DNA of 64,000 bases. It comes from Akkermansia muciniphila. Lineage in GTDB: Bacteria; Verrucomicrobiota; Verrucomicrobiia; Verrucomicrobiales; Akkermansiaceae. The position numbers and the translations under genes are program-made. Of the stretch, positions 62,841 to 64,000 are shown piece after piece. The DNA is taken from contig NZ_JABDHQ010000010.1 of the NCBI RefSeq assembly GCF_018709685.1, positions 46,659 through 110,658 on the forward strand, written 5' to 3'. How positions within the stretch are numbered: position 1 is the stretch's first letter; each line of letters starts with the position of its first letter. The notes under the pieces are model-generated. The model did no database searches. It was given only the letters and a program-made list of their open reading frames with translations, and was not told where the DNA came from.

Positions 62841-63967
62841 GCGTTGTAAATATTCATGTAAAAGGTGAAGACGTAGATCGCCGGGATAAAGCAGGCCAGC
62901 TTCTTCTCCTGGTCCGCCCAGAACCTTTGCTTGAAAAAGGGATAGATGAAGACAAAGCCCATCAGGAACCAGGAGAGCTGCGCGAACCTGTTGCTGAACG
63001 CCGCGTACATGCAGAGAATCCAGAACGCATTGGCCGCAATGTAAATGTTCAGCAGCCACGTGTACATCACGTCCCGGTATTCCTCCCTGAACAGGAAGTA
63101 ACAGCCGGAGGCAATGGGCAGAGCGCTGTAAATCAGGAAATCCCAGCGGAAGCCGACGCTGCTGAACAAGGCGGAGGAAGCCTTCAGTTCATCAGCCTGG
63201 TTGATGTAAAGGGTCAGGCGCGGATCATCGAAAAAGCCGGAGGAGGCGATCATTTCCCCAATGGCGGGCCCGGCCAGAATGACGGCGAGGATGCAGCACA
63301 GCCACGCCGCCACGTAATACCGCGTGTCCGTCACAAACCAGGCCAGGGCGCCCGCGGCGGCCAGCAGCATCATGGACTTGTGCAGGCTGACGGCCAGCAC
63401 GGCGAACAGCAGCAGCATCTTGAGGTTTTTCCGGAACGTCAGGCCCAGAATCATCACGGAGGCGGCCATGCCGTTGCGGATGCCGTTGACGCCATACACC
63501 CAGAAGGTGAACATGGCGCACGCAATCAGAAACGGGATGAACCACCTGATGCCGAAAATCCTGTAACTGGCCAGCGCCAGCGCCCCCACATACACCGCGG
63601 CACAGGTCAGGAAGTAGTCATGCACGTTGCCGTGTTGCACCCATGCATGCAGGATGACGGCAAAGAGCCATTCCCCCTTCATCCCCGTCAGCTGGGCTTT
63701 CCAGTCCCCGGCTTCCCCCTCCTGAAGGGTCCGGAATTCCGCGGCGTAATTGATGGTGTCTCCAAACTCCCCGCTTACGGGCCGCGCTCCCATGTACAGG
63801 ATCAGGGCGAGCACGAACAAAATCCCGGCCATACTGTCCAGCCGGGCCGCGGAATGGGAATAGATGCCTCCCGTTCCCGCCTGATATACGGCAAACAGCA
63901 CAAAAAAAAGAACAGTCCAGTTAAATAATGCTGTGTATACGGAAATGGGAACAAAGTCAAAACACAT
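62837..63967 (-). CDS. EpsG/Wzy-type polysaccharide polymerase
   Basis: 376 residues, highly hydrophobic with about ten membrane segments and a long periplasmic loop (residues about 65-110, GEFGDTINYAAEF). VNGIRNGMAASVMILGLTF and ALAVSLHKSMMLL are patterns of the EpsG family. It would polymerise flipped repeat units in the periplasm. It is the first gene of the operon inside the window; only 33 bases precede it, so the true operon start is not seen. Confidence 0.82.
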   Translation of the reverse strand: MCFDFVPISVYTALFNWTVLFFVLFAVYQAGTGGIYSHSAARLDSMAGILFVLALILYMGARPVSGEFGDTINYAAEFRTLQEGEAGDWKAQLTGMKGEWLFAVILHAWVQHGNVHDYFLTCAAVYVGALALASYRIFGIRWFIPFLIACAMFTFWVYGVNGIRNGMAASVMILGLTFRKNLKMLLLFAVLAVSLHKSMMLLAAAGALAWFVTDTRYYVAAWLCCILAVILAGPAIGEMIASSGFFDDPRLTLYINQADELKASSALFSSVGFRWDFLIYSALPIASGCYFLFREEYRDVMYTWLLNIYIAANAFWILCMYAAFSNRFAQLSWFLMGFVFIYPFFKQRFWADQEKKLACFIPAIYVFTFYMNIYNA

Positions 63968-64000
63968 GCCAAGGCAAAAAAGGACGCGGGCGTACTCTAA

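Overview
The window (64 kb, high GC except for one AT-rich patch) looks like a chromosome segment of a gut Verrucomicrobiota, most likely Akkermansia. The reasons are two secreted proteins with PEP-CTERM tails, an exosortase/EpsI pair, a eukaryote-type HisA, paired bactofilins and a large exopolysaccharide locus. The genus is an inference from gene content; no 16S rRNA gene is present. Layout: 0-20 kb is mostly housekeeping: rpsF, hisB-hisH, rplY, prs, exosortase-epsI, a GlcD-type oxidase, an enlarged signal peptidase I, a squalene/phytoene synthase, and the minus-strand chaperone run grpE-dnaJ-rsmE-(HAD-FolB fusion). 20-31 kb holds two bactofilins coupled to a short UvrA paralog, a PEP-CTERM cysteine protease that resembles streptococcal IdeS, a Sel1-repeat protein, an AT-rich HNH endonuclease that looks acquired, then argJ-argC and a tRNA-Pro. 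31.9-38.2 kb is a decayed prophage at the 3' end of tRNA-Pro(GGG). It is bounded by a 90-bp direct repeat of the tRNA end plus its terminator. It keeps the 5' stub of an integrase, two tail-fibre/partner gene pairs (one broken), a small lysis-type cassette with a GH108-type lysozyme, and a short gene resembling Acb2/Tad1 anti-defence sponges. A third, collagen-like tail fibre lies just outside the distal repeat. 38.3-39.3 kb encodes a secreted protein with two DTG aspartyl-protease motifs. 39.4-64 kb is one minus-strand polysaccharide operon of 20 genes, most of them overlapping by four bases (ATGA). Its upstream part encodes an EpsG-type polymerase, a PglC-like phosphoglycosyl transferase, a fused PglD-PglE acetyltransferase/aminotransferase, a PglF-like dehydratase, a Wza lipoprotein and a Wzc-type chain-length ATPase. 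The rest encodes eleven glycosyltransferases (including one next to the polymerase), a pyruvyl transferase, a membrane-anchored GH88/105-like hydrolase and a Wzx flippase. Read together, the operon should build a surface glycan that starts with a di-N-acetylbacillosamine-type sugar on undecaprenyl phosphate, extend it, flip it, polymerise it and export it. The strongest candidates for new biology are the exosortase-sorted IdeS-like protease, the Acb2-like gene in a dying prophage, the HAD-FolB fusion, the active-site-less beta-lactamase-fold/DUF302 protein and the single-gene EVE-like/HNH restriction candidate.
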